A stretch of 64,000 bases of DNA. It comes from Mytilus californianus. Taxonomy: Eukaryota > Mollusca > Bivalvia > Mytilida > Mytilidae. Both the position numbers and the translations under genes were made by a program. Location of the stretch: contig NW_026262712.1 in the NCBI RefSeq assembly GCF_021869535.1, positions 104,722,140 through 104,786,139 of the forward strand. Reading direction: 5' to 3'. Below are positions 35,620 through 49,088 of the stretch, one piece after another (position 1 is the first letter of the stretch; each line of letters begins with the position of its first letter). The notes under the pieces were generated by a model. That model worked only from the letters and a program-made list of their open reading frames with translations. It did not search any database and was not told the origin of the DNA.

Positions 35620-37157
35620 ACTTTTCGATGCCTATTATGAACGAAAAACTTTCAGGTGGAAGCGGCCATACTTTTCTAACACAAATAAACAAATAAACAA
35701 CCAAACAACCAAAGAAAAAGCCAACGAACAACTCCGATCTGTTTGAAAAAAAATAATCGATAAAAAGACATTACCCCCAATTTCCAGTTTTAATACTTTC
35801 CCCCAAAAAAAATTGGTAAATCTAAAAAAAGGTATAAGCCTTTTATAATTTTTGTTATCTACTACAATTTACATACAATTTTGAACGAATTGAACTACAA
35901 AGAGAAAACATTTTCCATTTTCATCAGCTATGAGACGGCTAACTTTTTAAAAAAGCTATTACTTGTTCAGTTTATAAGAATTCATAATTGAAAGGGTTAT
36001 TTGCATGAGTATAGATCAATTGCTTTTCTTTCACCCAAGCCATGCATATACTCAGAGGACAAAAAGGATAAAAAACTTGAACACAAGTACAGTATAAGTA
36101 AACTTTTTGAAAATAAAATAGTTCCCTACTTTATCATCTTACTATTTTATGACGTATTAGGACCTAAATTAAATAAAAAAAATTTGCAAAGTTTTAAAAT
36201 ATCCAGTTACCTTTAAAGAATAATGATAAGATCCGAAATAAGGTAACTTTAAACTGTGAAGGAAAACATGTATATATGATGAATCGTTCTAAACCCCAAC
36301 CCTTTTACATAAGTCTTATAAAATAACCTTCTCATTATAAATTCTGATGTACGTATAGCACCTTTAACTAACAATTATAAGAAAGTTTAATTTAAGACCA
36401 CTTAAATTCTAAATTCTTATTTGTAAATATATCCAGTTCTTACTTAACTTATTCTTACACTTCAGCACATTATGAATATTATTTTTAAAATTTTATGATG
36501 ACAATCCTATGAATTAGTTATAATATTAATTATTTAGTAATTATTATTGCCTTAATTCAGTCATCTGTACATAATTAAATGTTTCCTTATGTTCTAAGGT
36601 GTATATAGTTGCTACAATTATACCCTATGGGTAGTGCTCCACAATTAATGGAGGAATATACAAGAAACTGAACTGAACTGAACTGATTAATCGTATAGAG
36701 ATGTACCTAAATTTATGGTACATAGTTAACAGAAAAAAGTTTCATTCTCAGTCTTATTTCAACTGTATTAATTTTAAAGACATGTCACATCCAAACGAAG
36801 TCTACGTATATGTACATGTATACGTCTTGTCTTGTCTATAGTCGGGAAATTTTCAATTCAATTCATTTCATTTGAAAACGTTAAAAATAATATAGATCTT
36901 ATTCATTGCAAAACGTGACGTCCTTTTTGGATAAAACCCCTGTTTCATCTAAGAGGAAAGTCCTATAATATAAGAATGCATATATATGTGTGGTTGAACA
37001 TTGATAGTAAAAAAAGGAAAATCTGGCATTAATAGAGCGCATAATTAATTAAAAAATAATTCCCGAAATAAATGTATATAAAATATGTGTGTGACTATTG
37101 AAAGTGTATCCACATATTTACAAGACACTGTCGCTTTTTTCACTCGTTCTTGTCCAG
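35620..37157. other. No gene seen
   Basis: AT-rich, with short frames only. The sequence near 36640-36690 ends in repeated ACTGAACTGA units. Nothing else could be supported. Confidence 0.4.
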
Positions 37158-37231
37158 TAACACCGTGTATCATCGGTACAGCGGATATAGGTACTAACCA
37201 AGCGGACGTGATCAATTTTTCTTCTGACACG
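37158..37231 (+). other. Exon-like segment of unknown identity
   Basis: A pyrimidine-rich tract ending TTCTTGTCCAG precedes 74 bp that are open in one frame (VTPCIIGTADIGTNQADVIN and onward), followed by a strong donor (ACACG/GTAAGA). Part of it (GGTACAGCGGATATAGGTAC) recurs inverted near 37650-37680, which argues that it belongs to a repeat rather than a host gene. Confidence 0.2.
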
Positions 37232-38342
37232 GTAAGAAAGTCTTTGTTTTGTTTACATAATATCAATGTGTACCTCAATCTAAACATAATTGTTGTTTTA
37301 AGAAATGATTTGGTCGTAGGTTGATGATTAGAGAAGTCTCATTATTTTCCTAAAACAAGAACGCTTACTAAAACATGTGCAAATACTTGTCAAAGAAGTT
37401 GGCGCTCGTCTCATCCGATATGATTCTATATTCAATATTGCAACTCTTTTTCTGATAGAAGGCCATGCACTGTGTGTACGTAATAAGTATAGCTGTTTCA
37501 ATAATTGGCATTGAAATCTTTCATACATATGTTATTTTTCGATATTTTATTCCGAAAAGAAGCGTTGTGTACAGTGTATAGCTGACCACATAAATCCTTC
37601 TGTACGGTGCATAGTTAAATGAATGTACGGTATATAGCTTTTCACCCTTCGAAGTACCTATTAAGCTGTATCCGCTGTACCGATGAGTGAGTAATAAATT
37701 CCTCAAACGAGTTTGAATAGGGAAATAAAATCTGAAGAAGGAATTTGTCATTAACATTTTAATAAGGCAATATTTGGTTTTAAATGAAGCCCGTTCTTAT
37801 CTGTATTTGTTGCCGTACTTATCAAAATACGATTTTCAAATAATCAAACTCAAACAGTAAAGTTTTGTTTCTCCTTAAAATCGTTCTTCTCCAGTATTAC
37901 CATGATTACAAGCCTGAACGAATTTCAATGAGAAAATAAATTCTGAATAATGAATTTGACTCCATTTTTCTGTCAGTTTTCTGTCCCAATCAAGACCGAC
38001 CCCCCTTTCACAAACGGGCTAAAATAATGCGTACATTGAACTCCCGTCATTTATCATATTTGGTTTTTTTCTTAACATTTTCAGGTAGTAAGATTTGGTT
38101 TTAAATCGAGCTCATGAGAAATTATGAACTTTTTGGTCTTACAGAAAACATGTTATTTCATATCAATTTAATGTTGTTTTTGCAAGACTCATAATCAAGA
38201 ACAGCGAGAAAGACTATTTCGCAGACTGTTGAAAGATACTCAGTCCGTTCTTACAACGAATAAGTCCTTATGCACAGATGTTTAATAAAAATAAAACAAA
38301 AACTCGCCCATAAGCCAAACCAAAGAAAGAAACCAATAAAAG
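37232..38342. other. No gene seen
   Basis: Near 37560-37640 there are three loose TGTAC(A/G)GT(G/A)(T/C)ATAG repeats. No other structure could be supported. Confidence 0.35.
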
Positions 38343-39652
38343 TATTGTGACAGATATTTGACATAAATTTTGGATATAGATGACGTTACAATTATTCCTT
38401 CGATTTTATGTTTATAACGTTTCATATTATTGTAATAGAAAAATGCAGTTTATTTTATTTCATATAGTTTATTAATTAATGTATGTAAGTTCTACTCTGT
38501 AAACTATTTTATACAAAATTATTGTTTAACTGTTCTATACATTTTCAAAGCGTAGGATATTTCAAACATGTCAAATAAATACTTTAACAAACTATTGAAC
38601 GTATCTGTGCAATAAAACTTCAGCTGTGGCCAAATGGACCTTCGATTATATGTCCAGCAAAGTTAATAAAACATCTTAAAAGTTCAGACAACGGTCAACT
38701 CACATCAGCAGCTTTGTTTGTGTTAAGCTATAAAGCACAAACTAGTTCCATAATTACTTTTGATTAAGATCCGGATTAATATTTATAATGTTATTTTATA
38801 CTATGTTATATGGATTTACGTTGTAATTGTTTTATATTATAGTTAGGGAAATGGTAATAAATATATTCGAAACATAAATTGGCAATTTTAGAATAAGAAA
38901 TTGAAGAGATGAAAGAAAAACCAGTTTTATGTGACGTGTAATTTCGACCTAATCTTAGACCATAACTATATTTGACCATTCTAAATTTTATTGATAACTC
39001 ATAAATCATCAATTCTTTTGTTTGTTATAGTCAGTTAAGGGTTACTAAAACATTCAAAACTTAGTATATAAACTGATCAAGCCGCTATACAATTAATAGC
39101 GAGTTTCTTGATATTCTAGGTGAGTCTCTTGGTTTTGAAAATAATTTAGATTTAAAATAATTTTTCTTTTAATTTTATTTTGAAAAAATAAATAAAGTTT
39201 ATAAGTAACTAATATTTTAATTCAGAGGTTTATTTTAACAGTAATTATCATTGTTATTATTTGGTATTTAACTTGAATTGTTTGTAGTATCTTATCATTG
39301 TTTTCAACTTATTTTGACTTCAAAATGTGTACTTTGAAATTATATTGTAATTATTTCAATGTTTTTCTTTATTAAATTAATAGCGAGTTTCTTGATATTC
39401 TAGTTTGGTTTTCCTTCCTGTTGTTGTTCCCGGCCTGCCTCTACATCGGCAACAACGCCCGGCCTGCCTTTACATCGGCAGCAATGCCATACACCATCAA
39501 AGGCATTGTTCTAAGCTAGTTTCCCCCAACATGTAAAGACCCAGTATCAGCTCTCACAGATGTAGTTCGTCTGTTGAGAGTCTGAGGGAAAAGAACAGTA
39601 AGCAGACCATGTTACATTACACGAATATCAACCTACTTTTTGTTATAATATA
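38343..39652 (+). repeat. Left LTR
   Basis: The LTR contains a TATATAAA box (39065-39072), an AATAAA motif near 39190, and a strong donor (TTCTAG/GTGAGT at 39119/39120). A 29-bp sequence is repeated at 39091-39119 and 39375-39403. Near its end are two copies of a CCCGGCCTGCCT(C/T)TACATCGGCA motif, partly shown here as CGGCCTGCCT. Confidence 0.75.
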
Positions 39653-40536
39653 TGGTGGAGGACCTAATATATGGTGGAGGAACTATTACAATAATTTGTG
39701 GACGAAATTTAAAAGCTGACACCAAACATCGGCATCCAGACCTTTCAGCATGCCAGAGACCAAGACAGTGTTTCGACAATTCGAACCGGAATATTTACAG
39801 TTGAACATTATTTTTGTACCTTTCGGACTATTCAATTTTACATTTGTTTCCAGTTAATGATTTATTTGTGACTTTATCAAAATACACAATTGTACATCGA
39901 TACCAACCATAAAGAAGAACTCTGTATCCAAGAACATTATAATGCATTATTTTCAAAGAATCAAGAACTATTATCAACTTCAGTGACATTAAGAACTTTA
40001 AAGTTATATTGTTGTGTATTTTTATTGTAAACATTATTTTCATGAAACTGTGAGTACATCAAATGCTTATTTAAAATCTATTTTAAGATCAAAATTTTAA
40101 ATTTTAAATTTTCAGCTATGAAACAAAATGTTCATTCTCATTTCACAAATCGTATTGCGTTTCATGTCTTAAAATTTTAAGAAAAACTTTACTAAAATAC
40201 TGTAAAATAAGTTATAAAATTATTTTTTGATAAAGTGTTGTAAAATTTTATTCATTTAAATCATCCATTGAATAACTTTTCAGAATGATGTTAATTAGAA
40301 CTGAATGTTTGTATTTCAAACGCATGTCAATATTAATATTTGCAATCAGTCGTCTTTAAGATTAGGTTCAACTTCATTAAGGGTTACATAAAGTAAATCT
40401 CCTTGTTTGTAAGTTACCTATTAGGAACAAGTTAGACAAATTCTTGTTGCCGTTTACTGTTGGATAATCTAATACCGGTACAAAGTAATAATAATTTAAT
40501 ATATATATATATATATATATAAAAACATATTGCATA

Positions 40537-40710
40537 GGCTACCTGAATAGCAGGGACGCCACACAAATACTAAATAAAGGGCTACCTCAGGAGCAGGGAC
40601 GCCACAAATACTTAACATAAAGGGCTACCTCAAGAGCAGGGACGCCACAAATATTTAATATAATGGGTAACCTCAGAAGCAGGAACGCCATAAAAACGAT
40701 TAAACAGTAA
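40537..40710 (+). repeat. 43-bp tandem repeat, four units, inside the LTR element
   Basis: Units start at 40537, 40580, 40623 and 40666 with GG(C/T)(T/A)ACCT and each contains GCAGG(G/A)ACGCCA. The first three are close to identical and the fourth is diverged. A TA microsatellite precedes it at 40499-40520. Confidence 0.85.
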
Positions 40711-41313
40711 CTTAGAGACTGAAGTAAGCAATTCAAATTCTGTTAAAGTTTTATTCTAGTCTTTTCATATTTCATATATTTTTGCAACATTTTGTTTAAA
40801 ACACTTTGCATATATTTTTAATTAAATTTCATTAACTGTAAAAATAAACGTTCAATTGTAAGCATGCGGGTAACAAACTTTCAAGAACAACGATTTAAAA
40901 TTAATACCAAAATATTGTAACATCATAGACATCGATTGATTTATAATAATTACAATAAAACCACCAATTAAACAGTATGATTAACATGCAGTCTCAAAAA
41001 TGAAAAAAAAAAGAAAAAAAAAAGAGAAAAATATTTAAAAAAATGAGTTCAAGTTTTTTTTTATCGCTTAAAATCCAAAACAAAATACTATACTTTAATT
41101 TTTTTTTTGCATCGCAATCTTCTCAATTGCTTGTCTTCTATATTGTTTTGAGGTTTAATATGGATATTAATTATTTATTTACGTTAATAATTAAAAGTTA
41201 TAAATCCATTTTCAGATTAATATAGTAAACATAACATTGTATGCGATTTCTTTAAAATATTTTTTTTTTAATTTATTTAATTTTGGAGTCCAAAATTTCT
41301 AAGGAGAGTGATA

Positions 41314-42623
41314 TATTGTGACAGATATTTGACATAAATTTTGGATATAGATGACGTTACAATTATTCCTTCGATTTTATGTTTATAACGTTTCATATTA
41401 TTGTAATAGAAAAATGCAGTTTATTTTATTTCATATAGTTTATTAATTAATGTATGTAAGTTCTACTCTGTAAACTATTTTATACAAAATTATTGTTTAA
41501 CTGTTCTATACATTTTCAAAGCGTAGGATATTTCAAACATGTCAAATAAATACTTTAACAAACTATTGAACGTATCTGTGCAATAAAACTTCAGCTGTGG
41601 CCAAATGGACCTTCGATTATATGTCCAGCAAAGTTAATAAAACATCTTAAAAGTTCAGACAACGGTCAACTCACATCAGCAGCTTTGTTTGTGTTAAGCT
41701 ATAAAGCACAAACTAGTTCCATAATTACTTTTGATTAAGATCCGGATTAATATTTATAATGTTATTTTATACTATGTTATATGGATTTACGTTGTAATTG
41801 TTTTATATTATAGTTAGGGAAATGGTAATAAATATATTCGAAACATAAATTGGCAATTTTAGAATAAGAAATTGAAGAGATGAAAGAAAAACCAGTTTTA
41901 TGTGACGTGTAATTTCGACCTAATCTTAGACCATAACTATATTTGACCATTCTAAATTTTATTGATAACTCATAAATCATCAATTCTTTTGTTTGTTATA
42001 GTCAGTTAAGGGTTACTAAAACATTCAAAACTTAGTATATAAACTGATCAAGCCGCTATACAATTAATAGCGAGTTTCTTGATATTCTAGGTGAGTCTCT
42101 TGGTTTTGAAAATAATTTAGATTTAAAATAATTTTTCTTTTAATTTTATTTTGAAAAAATAAATAAAGTTTATAAGTAACTAATATTTTAATTCAGAGGT
42201 TTATTTTAACAGTAATTATCATTGTTATTATTTGGTATTTAACTTGAATTGTTTGTAGTATCTTATCATTGTTTTCAACTTATTTTGACTTCAAAATGTG
42301 TACTTTGAAATTATATTGTAATTATTTCAATGTTTTTCTTTATTAAATTAATAGCGAGTTTCTTGATATTCTAGTTTGGTTTTCCTTCCTGTTGTTGTTC
42401 CCGGCCTGCCTCTACATCGGCAACAACGCCCGGCCTGCCTTTACATCGGCAGCAATGCCATACACCATCAAAGGCATTGTTCTAAGCTAGTTTCCCCCAA
42501 CATGTAAAGACCCAGTATCAGCTCTCACAGATGTAGTTCGTCTGTTGAGAGTCTGAGGGAAAAGAACAGTAAGCAGACCATGTTACATTACACGAATATC
42601 AACCTACTTTTTGTTATAATATA
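41314..42623 (+). repeat. Right LTR
   Basis: Direct copy of 38343-39652. I found no substitution or indel between the two when comparing them line by line. Confidence 0.75.
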
Positions 42624-45444
42624 AGCACGTACTCTACCAAGATATTAGACTTATCAAAACAAAACAAAAAACATATTGTATGTTTATATTAAATAAAATA
42701 TGATATTCGTTTATTTAATTGATGTTGGAAAGGAGAAAAAATTCACGAAGAAAAACAAAAACGAACTGATAATAGACAAACTATAAAACAATATCAATTG
42801 TTATTTCTTTTACTTTAGAACTGCAGAACGTATAATAACAAAATTAATTTAGCTGACTCATTACACATAAACTGTATAAAAATACATTAAATGGGACTTT
42901 TGAGGTTTTTTTCTCCATTATCGTTAAAGTCAATACACAAAGTATTTAATTACATAAATCAATTTCGAAAAAACTTTAAAATTTCGCATTATTAAATTTT
43001 TATAAAAAACACTGTTTTAATAACATAATATTCATAAGATAGATTAATAAAATATTGAATCTGAATATTCATAAGCAATAAGGATAATCCAATCAATTTT
43101 GTTGATTGGATTATTCACGGCTGAGTAGTTGTGAATCAGTGACACGTGCCCTCATTATTTTATAAAAATATTGAATATCTATTTAAGTTCGTTTTCAAAA
43201 TATTCCAAAAGTTTCCACTAAAATAGACAACGTGAAAAGAATGTAAACATTTGTTTCTGTGTGCATATGCGATGACTTTAAAAGAGTCCTGGGTGCACTT
43301 TGTATGTCCTGAGTGCACTCAGGAGGTCCTGGGCAGTGTTTAGACGTACCCGTTGATTTGCAACTGTATTTTTTCTGTTTTGGCACATACTTATATATGA
43401 ACCTCATTAAATTCGATCTCAAAATAGCGAATATAAAGGAACAGATATTTTAAAGTCTTAATAAATTCCATTGAGCACAAAACTAATCCAAATTCGATTT
43501 CAATTATTTCGTGATTCTAAAATACGTTTTTTTTTGTGGCAGAAATTGCAATTATTTTTTTTATCTGATATGACTTTGAAACACTGATTTAAGATTTATA
43601 TTGTCCACAAAATATCATAAAATATAAGGGATAAAAAAGACGCTTTTCTATTATTTTTTTACAAGGTTGTTAATTGTTTAATTATGTCGTAATTTGCTTG
43701 GTCAGTGGCGGATTAAGGAGCCGACATATCGCTTCCCCTTTGATTGGATAATATATCATTTTTAGCATAATTAAAATCATCATTTTTTTTTATCCTGGCT
43801 ACACGTGGCGTTATTTTTCCGTCTGTATAACACAGCTAGTGAATTAGTCTAAATATCCATCCAATGCATAGTAATATTTCTTTTTCATCACTTTTTTTAT
43901 TCTTAAATATAAGCGTTGTCTATTTATATCTGACAAGCACACACATGGACTTTTTCATTAGTATAGAAAGTCCCTGGCCAACAATAGCAACAACGTCCTT
44001 TTGATGATCAATTCATTATAAAAAAAACAACTAAACTCTCTAAACTAAACTATGTGGACAGTGGGTCATCGCACACAGGTTTGTTTAACAAGACATCTGA
44101 TTGGATAAATGTGATAGATTGTCACGCCTACATTAAACTGTTGTCCAATCAAATGTCAGCAGAAACCTGTCAATAAAAAGGTTATTGCAAGCGTGGATAA
44201 GTTAGAGATTTGATTGTGTATTCGATATTTGAACAAAAAGTTAGATAATCACTATTCGTTTAGAATTAAATTGCGAAGAAAGTGTTCGTGTAACAACCCT
44301 CCCCTTTATCCGTTTTCGCCTTCTTAATTTTACACTTTCTTTTTTAACAGAAAAGTATTAAATATGAGCGTACTGCAAGTTTCTGAATTTTACAAGCATT
44401 CTATATAGCGACTTGTGATTTCCGGGAACGTCATATTTTCAAGATTTCACAGACCTCTGAAAAAGTTAGAACATACAAGTTTCATCTACCATTTGCAGAA
44501 AAAACAATACCAAATTATATTTGTAAATTGGAAGAGATTAAGAATTATAGTTTAATATCCGTACTAAAAATCGTCTGAAATATAACAAAACATATTTCTC
44601 TCTGCCTGAATGCAATCGAAAGCAAATTTTCATTTTATTCTTCATCTATTTGCAAAAGACGAAGAATTCTCCTTAAAACTGTAAATTATTAAACAGGCAT
44701 ACTAACTTTAAAGGATAAAATACAAGTTTGTACTACCATCCAAGGAAATAAGTGTTCCATAAAGTAACTAATCCTTAATTCACAACCGTCAAAACTCAGG
44801 ACTCATTTTGATATTTACCTGAGAGATCATAAAGGACATACATCTACCAAGAACTTATTATAACCAAAATGGCAAAAATGAAACAATATCTATTTTTTTT
44901 TTTGGAAGACGAGTAGCAAATTGAATAAGGAAATGTTATTGAAAGAGAATTAAGATATATGCTAATTTTTCCAAGCAAAGTGGCAAAAACATGCATACAT
45001 AGAGTTACGTAGGTGCAAAACAAAACTATATATTAATAGTCAATTTCGACTATTTAATAAAGGATTATAGGTCGAACACGACACACGATTCTTGATTTCC
45101 AATGTACATGATTTAAAACCGTGTTTTTTCTTCTACAGATTGCATTTTGAAGAACACATGCTTGGCCATGATCGTTGAATGTTCAGCGTACAATATTACA
45201 TAATATTCAGGATGATTTCAACGAAAAGCAAACGAAAAAGATTTATTTTTTTAAATCCGAGCATTCCTTAAATTCAACATTTAAAACCGTTTTGTTTTAC
45301 GCAAAACATATAAAATTGAGAATGACTGATGTACTTTTTATTCTCTCTAACACTTAGGATTGGTAGTCCCGACAGCTTTCTCTCCATTAGTAAGGGAGGT
45401 CCTGGGTAAAGGAGGTCCTATTCTTAACAGTAAGCGAACACTGA
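42624..45444. other. No gene; two hairpins
   Basis: ATAATCCAATCAA and its complement form a perfect 13-bp stem with a 5-base loop at 43084-43114. At about 44076-44170 a longer, imperfect inverted repeat pairs ACAGGTTT and TGATTGGA segments. Near 43285-43335 there are repeated TCCTG(G/A)GTGCACT motifs. No coding region could be supported. Confidence 0.4.
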
Positions 45445-45841
45445 AAAGTCACAGGACAAAAAGTCACAGGACAGGAAGTGACAATTGTTTAAGTATGTAA
45501 GAGAAATATCTTGAAAAATTACTTTGTATTACATATATTCTTTTTACAGTTTATGAAATTGTTCATTAGCCTTGGTAAATGCAGATTTATTAAATTTTAA
45601 TCATGCAAATGATATAACATTTCTTAGCACCATGAAGCTGTTTAGGTACCAATCCAGTTTGATAGTTTGTTTACTAAACAATTATTTGTTCATTTAATAC
45701 ATTTGTTTACAGAGTTGGTTTATATATACAATAGTTCAAGATACATACAAAATATATTTTGTTAAATAAGTATTTTCTCTTTTTCAAAGAAAATAGTCTC
45801 AGAAACTGAATTGTGACCTTTCGTCTGTGACCTTTTGTCTA
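45445..45841. mobile_element. Iteron-ended palindromic element, diverged third copy
   Basis: The left end has AAGTCACAGGACAAAAAG-type iterons and the right end their complements (GTGACCTTTCGTCTGTGAC). The core follows 4010-4350 in order (CAATTGTTTAAGTATGTAAG, TTAAATTTTAATCATGCAAA, TTTAGGTACCAA) with many substitutions and fewer iterons. It is an older member of the family. Confidence 0.75.
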
Positions 45842-48800
45842 CAAGCACGCATTATTTATGAGTAAAGTTTGAACAAAGGTCAATTTGGCTCTGATTCACA
45901 ACAATTGTTCTCTTGTTAACATGACCTTTTTTGTCGACACGCGCTCGCCGTATCAGGCTAGAACAAACCAATGCATATCAATGTCACATGTGTCTTTTCC
46001 TCGACTGAATGTTATTAGCAATATTAATATTGGATACAATTGTACGTAATGAATTGCATTTGATCCTAGTCCTAAGTTTAATTTTTGGTTGAATCAGTTG
46101 AACATCTAAGTGATCATCGATGTGTAATATTTGACACTGGACATTATTTTAGGAGCGATGCAATACAAATAATGTATTTCTATCAATCATTTACTTCAGT
46201 TAAAGACTTTTGAATGTAACAATATGGTACAAATCGATTTGATTTACTGAATTGCATATTTCTTTTTATCGAAATGAAAATATTATAAACTGCTCCCGGT
46301 TAATATAAATAAGAAGATGTGGTATGTGTGCCAAATAATCATCTCCATCCAAGTTACAAAGTATAAAACAATTATAGATTAAAAATACGGCCTCAACACG
46401 GAGCCATACCCAACTATATCAGTCCTATTCAGGATCGATAACTCTGTCGATAAATATTGTCGGGTATACAATGTTGTTGAAATCAGAGCAATTGTATTAT
46501 ATGTCTCTGTTGAAATGTATACAATAACAAATTTTTTACACAAGTTTAACTTTATATCGATTTATTGAATGCCTGGATTTTGCTTAAAATATTGAATTAA
46601 AAAAATAAATAATAAAATCATATTCAATGAAATCTCGTTTAATTTTTTACGAAATAATACAAAATCCATTTAAATTAAAATTTGAATCAAAATATTTCTT
46701 TAAAATATTTATAGAAACATAAATATTAGTTTGATTATCTTTTAAAGCAAAAATTATTTTTTTAAAGATTTTTTTTTATAATATTCATATTTTCTTTAAG
46801 TTTATTATGATACATACTTCTTCTGGTTTGACACGGGGAAGAGAAGATATTTATTTGTACAGTTATGAAAACTTTTGTATATCACAAAATTAAAACTCTG
46901 GTAATACATGTATACACAGGATGTTTAATGTCACCTGGTTGCTTTTGGTTTGCACGTCTACCTGACAATATATTGTTATGTAACATTACATCCAAAGTCA
47001 GAGTTCACCTGTTCGTCAAGTGATGGGATTTTGAAGGTATGGAATATTTATCTATAATAATTGTTGGGATTTTTTTCTCTCTTGGGACGTAAATATTTTT
47101 TTGTTCTAAAAGGAATGTATAAATATATTTCTAAAGAAAGATAAATTATACAGAAAACAGGAAAAAAACCTTTTAAAAAAAGAAGAGAAAAAATTTTTAT
47201 TATAAATTTTATTGTTAACTATTTTCTGGTAACAGTATATCCTGGATATCTGTCAAAATAAAATTTTCCCGTGTCACACTCAAAATAATATAATTTTTTT
47301 TAATCAATAAATTTTGAAATCAATCATATCGAAATATCACCAAAGAAAATAACAGAAACATCAGAGATTCTACATGAAAATTAAATTAAATCAAGGAAAG
47401 TCTTACTATACAAATCCTCGATTTGATGCAACATTTCCATATACATCATCCGCCATTTTGAAAAATCCCGAAATATTCACTTTTTTAAATCGATTTTTGA
47501 CCGAAATTGCCCAGAAATTAAACTGTTTTAAATAGTATTTTTCGCCAGATATATGTTTGAATATACTTAATCGAGTTGCAAAGTTTTATTTTTATTAACG
47601 GAATTTCTTTATTTGTTATACAAGTAGACATGGGTATCGGTAATTTAGCATTGAGTCAACGGAGAAATAACGAGAAAAAGTACATGTTTTTACGATTCTC
47701 CAGTGACAGAATTTAATCAAAAATTAAACTGTTAGGACCAACATTGTTTGATAGAAATATGTTTGAATATCAAGGATTGATTTGCAAAAGTTAGAAAACG
47801 GGTCAGGTTCATGAGAAAACTCAACTTTATTGAAGCACCTATGCATTTTATATGGGGCAATATAATACAAAATGGCGGCTAGTATACGTCACAAAAGTCA
47901 CGTGATGTCTGACTTAGTTGGATATGTTTGGCTCACACCGAACAGCAAGCTATAAGGGTCCCCAAAATGACTAGTGTAAAACAATTCAAAATGGAAAAAC
48001 AAAGGTATAATCTATAAGTACAGTCATTTCGCTACGTTATTCTATAGCTTTTTGGTCAATTTCGAAAAAGCAAGTAAGCATCTCACTGTTTTTTAAATGA
48101 GAAGTAACGCTGGTGTTATAAAAAAAATCTGATACGAAACAGAAATATAAACCGTACACAAGATTTTATCAATCGTTGTTTGATATTTTTCTATATGATT
48201 TATTCTTGTATTAGTTCTTGCTAAAAAAAACTTGATGATAAAAAAAAATCAAGAGAGGTATCGAAATCGGTCTTTATAGGTACCTAATGGTAAATATAAA
48301 CTGTCAACTAAATTCTTAAAATATTCTTTATTCTTGTTGCATTTTTTTTGAAAAAATAATGTTTTATTTGTCAATGTAATAATTTTACCCGGTAAATCCT
48401 TATATAAGATAAAACATGGAACTTTATTCATTTTACGTCCATAGATAAAACATCATAAGCGTTGCATGGGTAATTATTTAGATAGTTTATGACAACCCGT
48501 TTCGGTTGACTGCTTAGATAATCCGTTTATTGAAATGTAAATAACTTTCACCAAGCAACTGTCATCTGTATAATATTTAAAAATTTAAAGTAATATAAGA
48601 TACTTAGAATATATTTTTCTTGACAAATTTTATATGGATCAGAACTATTATTTTACATTAGAAACAAAAAATGTTTAAGAAAATTTCAGAACATCTTTGG
48701 GATATATTACTTATCATTATATCTTTACGGGCGGAATGAATAAATACAGGACTACTTTATGTCAGAAAGCACGACTGCAAAATTTTAATGACTAACACAT

Positions 48801-49088
48801 TTCCCGGTTAAGACAATTAATCTTTTCTTATATAACCAATTAAATGTTAAAAATTCTATCGGGAAAAAATGAATTGTACGTTTGCATACGTTATTTAATG
48901 AAATAGATATACAGTATTACATTAAAAGACCACAAAAGAATATCCTCCTAGCTATGCCGATTTTATTCATAAAGGGGAGTAACCCCTGATAAACACAGAT
49001 AAAGTGTCGCTCGTTTTATTTAAAATATTTAAAATCTTAACACGACTGAACACGATCTTACAGCAACTTATTTGAACGTTAGAAGAAT
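45842..49088. other. Right part of the giant element; no gene seen
   Basis: This holds a family A tail fragment on the minus strand (about 46312-46425, AAGAAGATGTGGTATGTGTG to ACGGCCTCAACACGG). Otherwise it is AT-rich sequence without a supported coding region. The minus-strand frame at 48249-48431 shows no domain. Confidence 0.4.

Larger units (their letters stand above)
38343..42623 (+). mobile_element. Non-autonomous LTR retrotransposon, 4,281 bp
   Basis: Two direct repeats (38343-39652 and 41314-42623, 1,310 bp each at a constant offset of 2,971 bp) look identical throughout. They enclose 1,661 bp with no protein frame. Directly after the left repeat comes TGGTGGAGGACC, a plausible tRNA primer-binding site because it begins TGG. 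A short purine tract (AAGGAGAG, near 41301) lies just before the right repeat. The body of each repeat begins TGTGACAG. A target duplication could not be resolved because both sides end in TAT/ATA. Identical long repeats imply a very recent insertion, carried out by enzymes of another element. Confidence 0.75.

Noticed and set aside
37045..37324. Overlapping open frames on both strands
   Set aside because: Neither shows a domain. Only the 74-bp exon-like core is worth keeping, and that as uncertain.
38806..39012. 68-codon frame conserved in both LTRs
   Set aside because: It is identical in both LTRs only because the LTRs are identical. It lies antisense with no recognisable domain.
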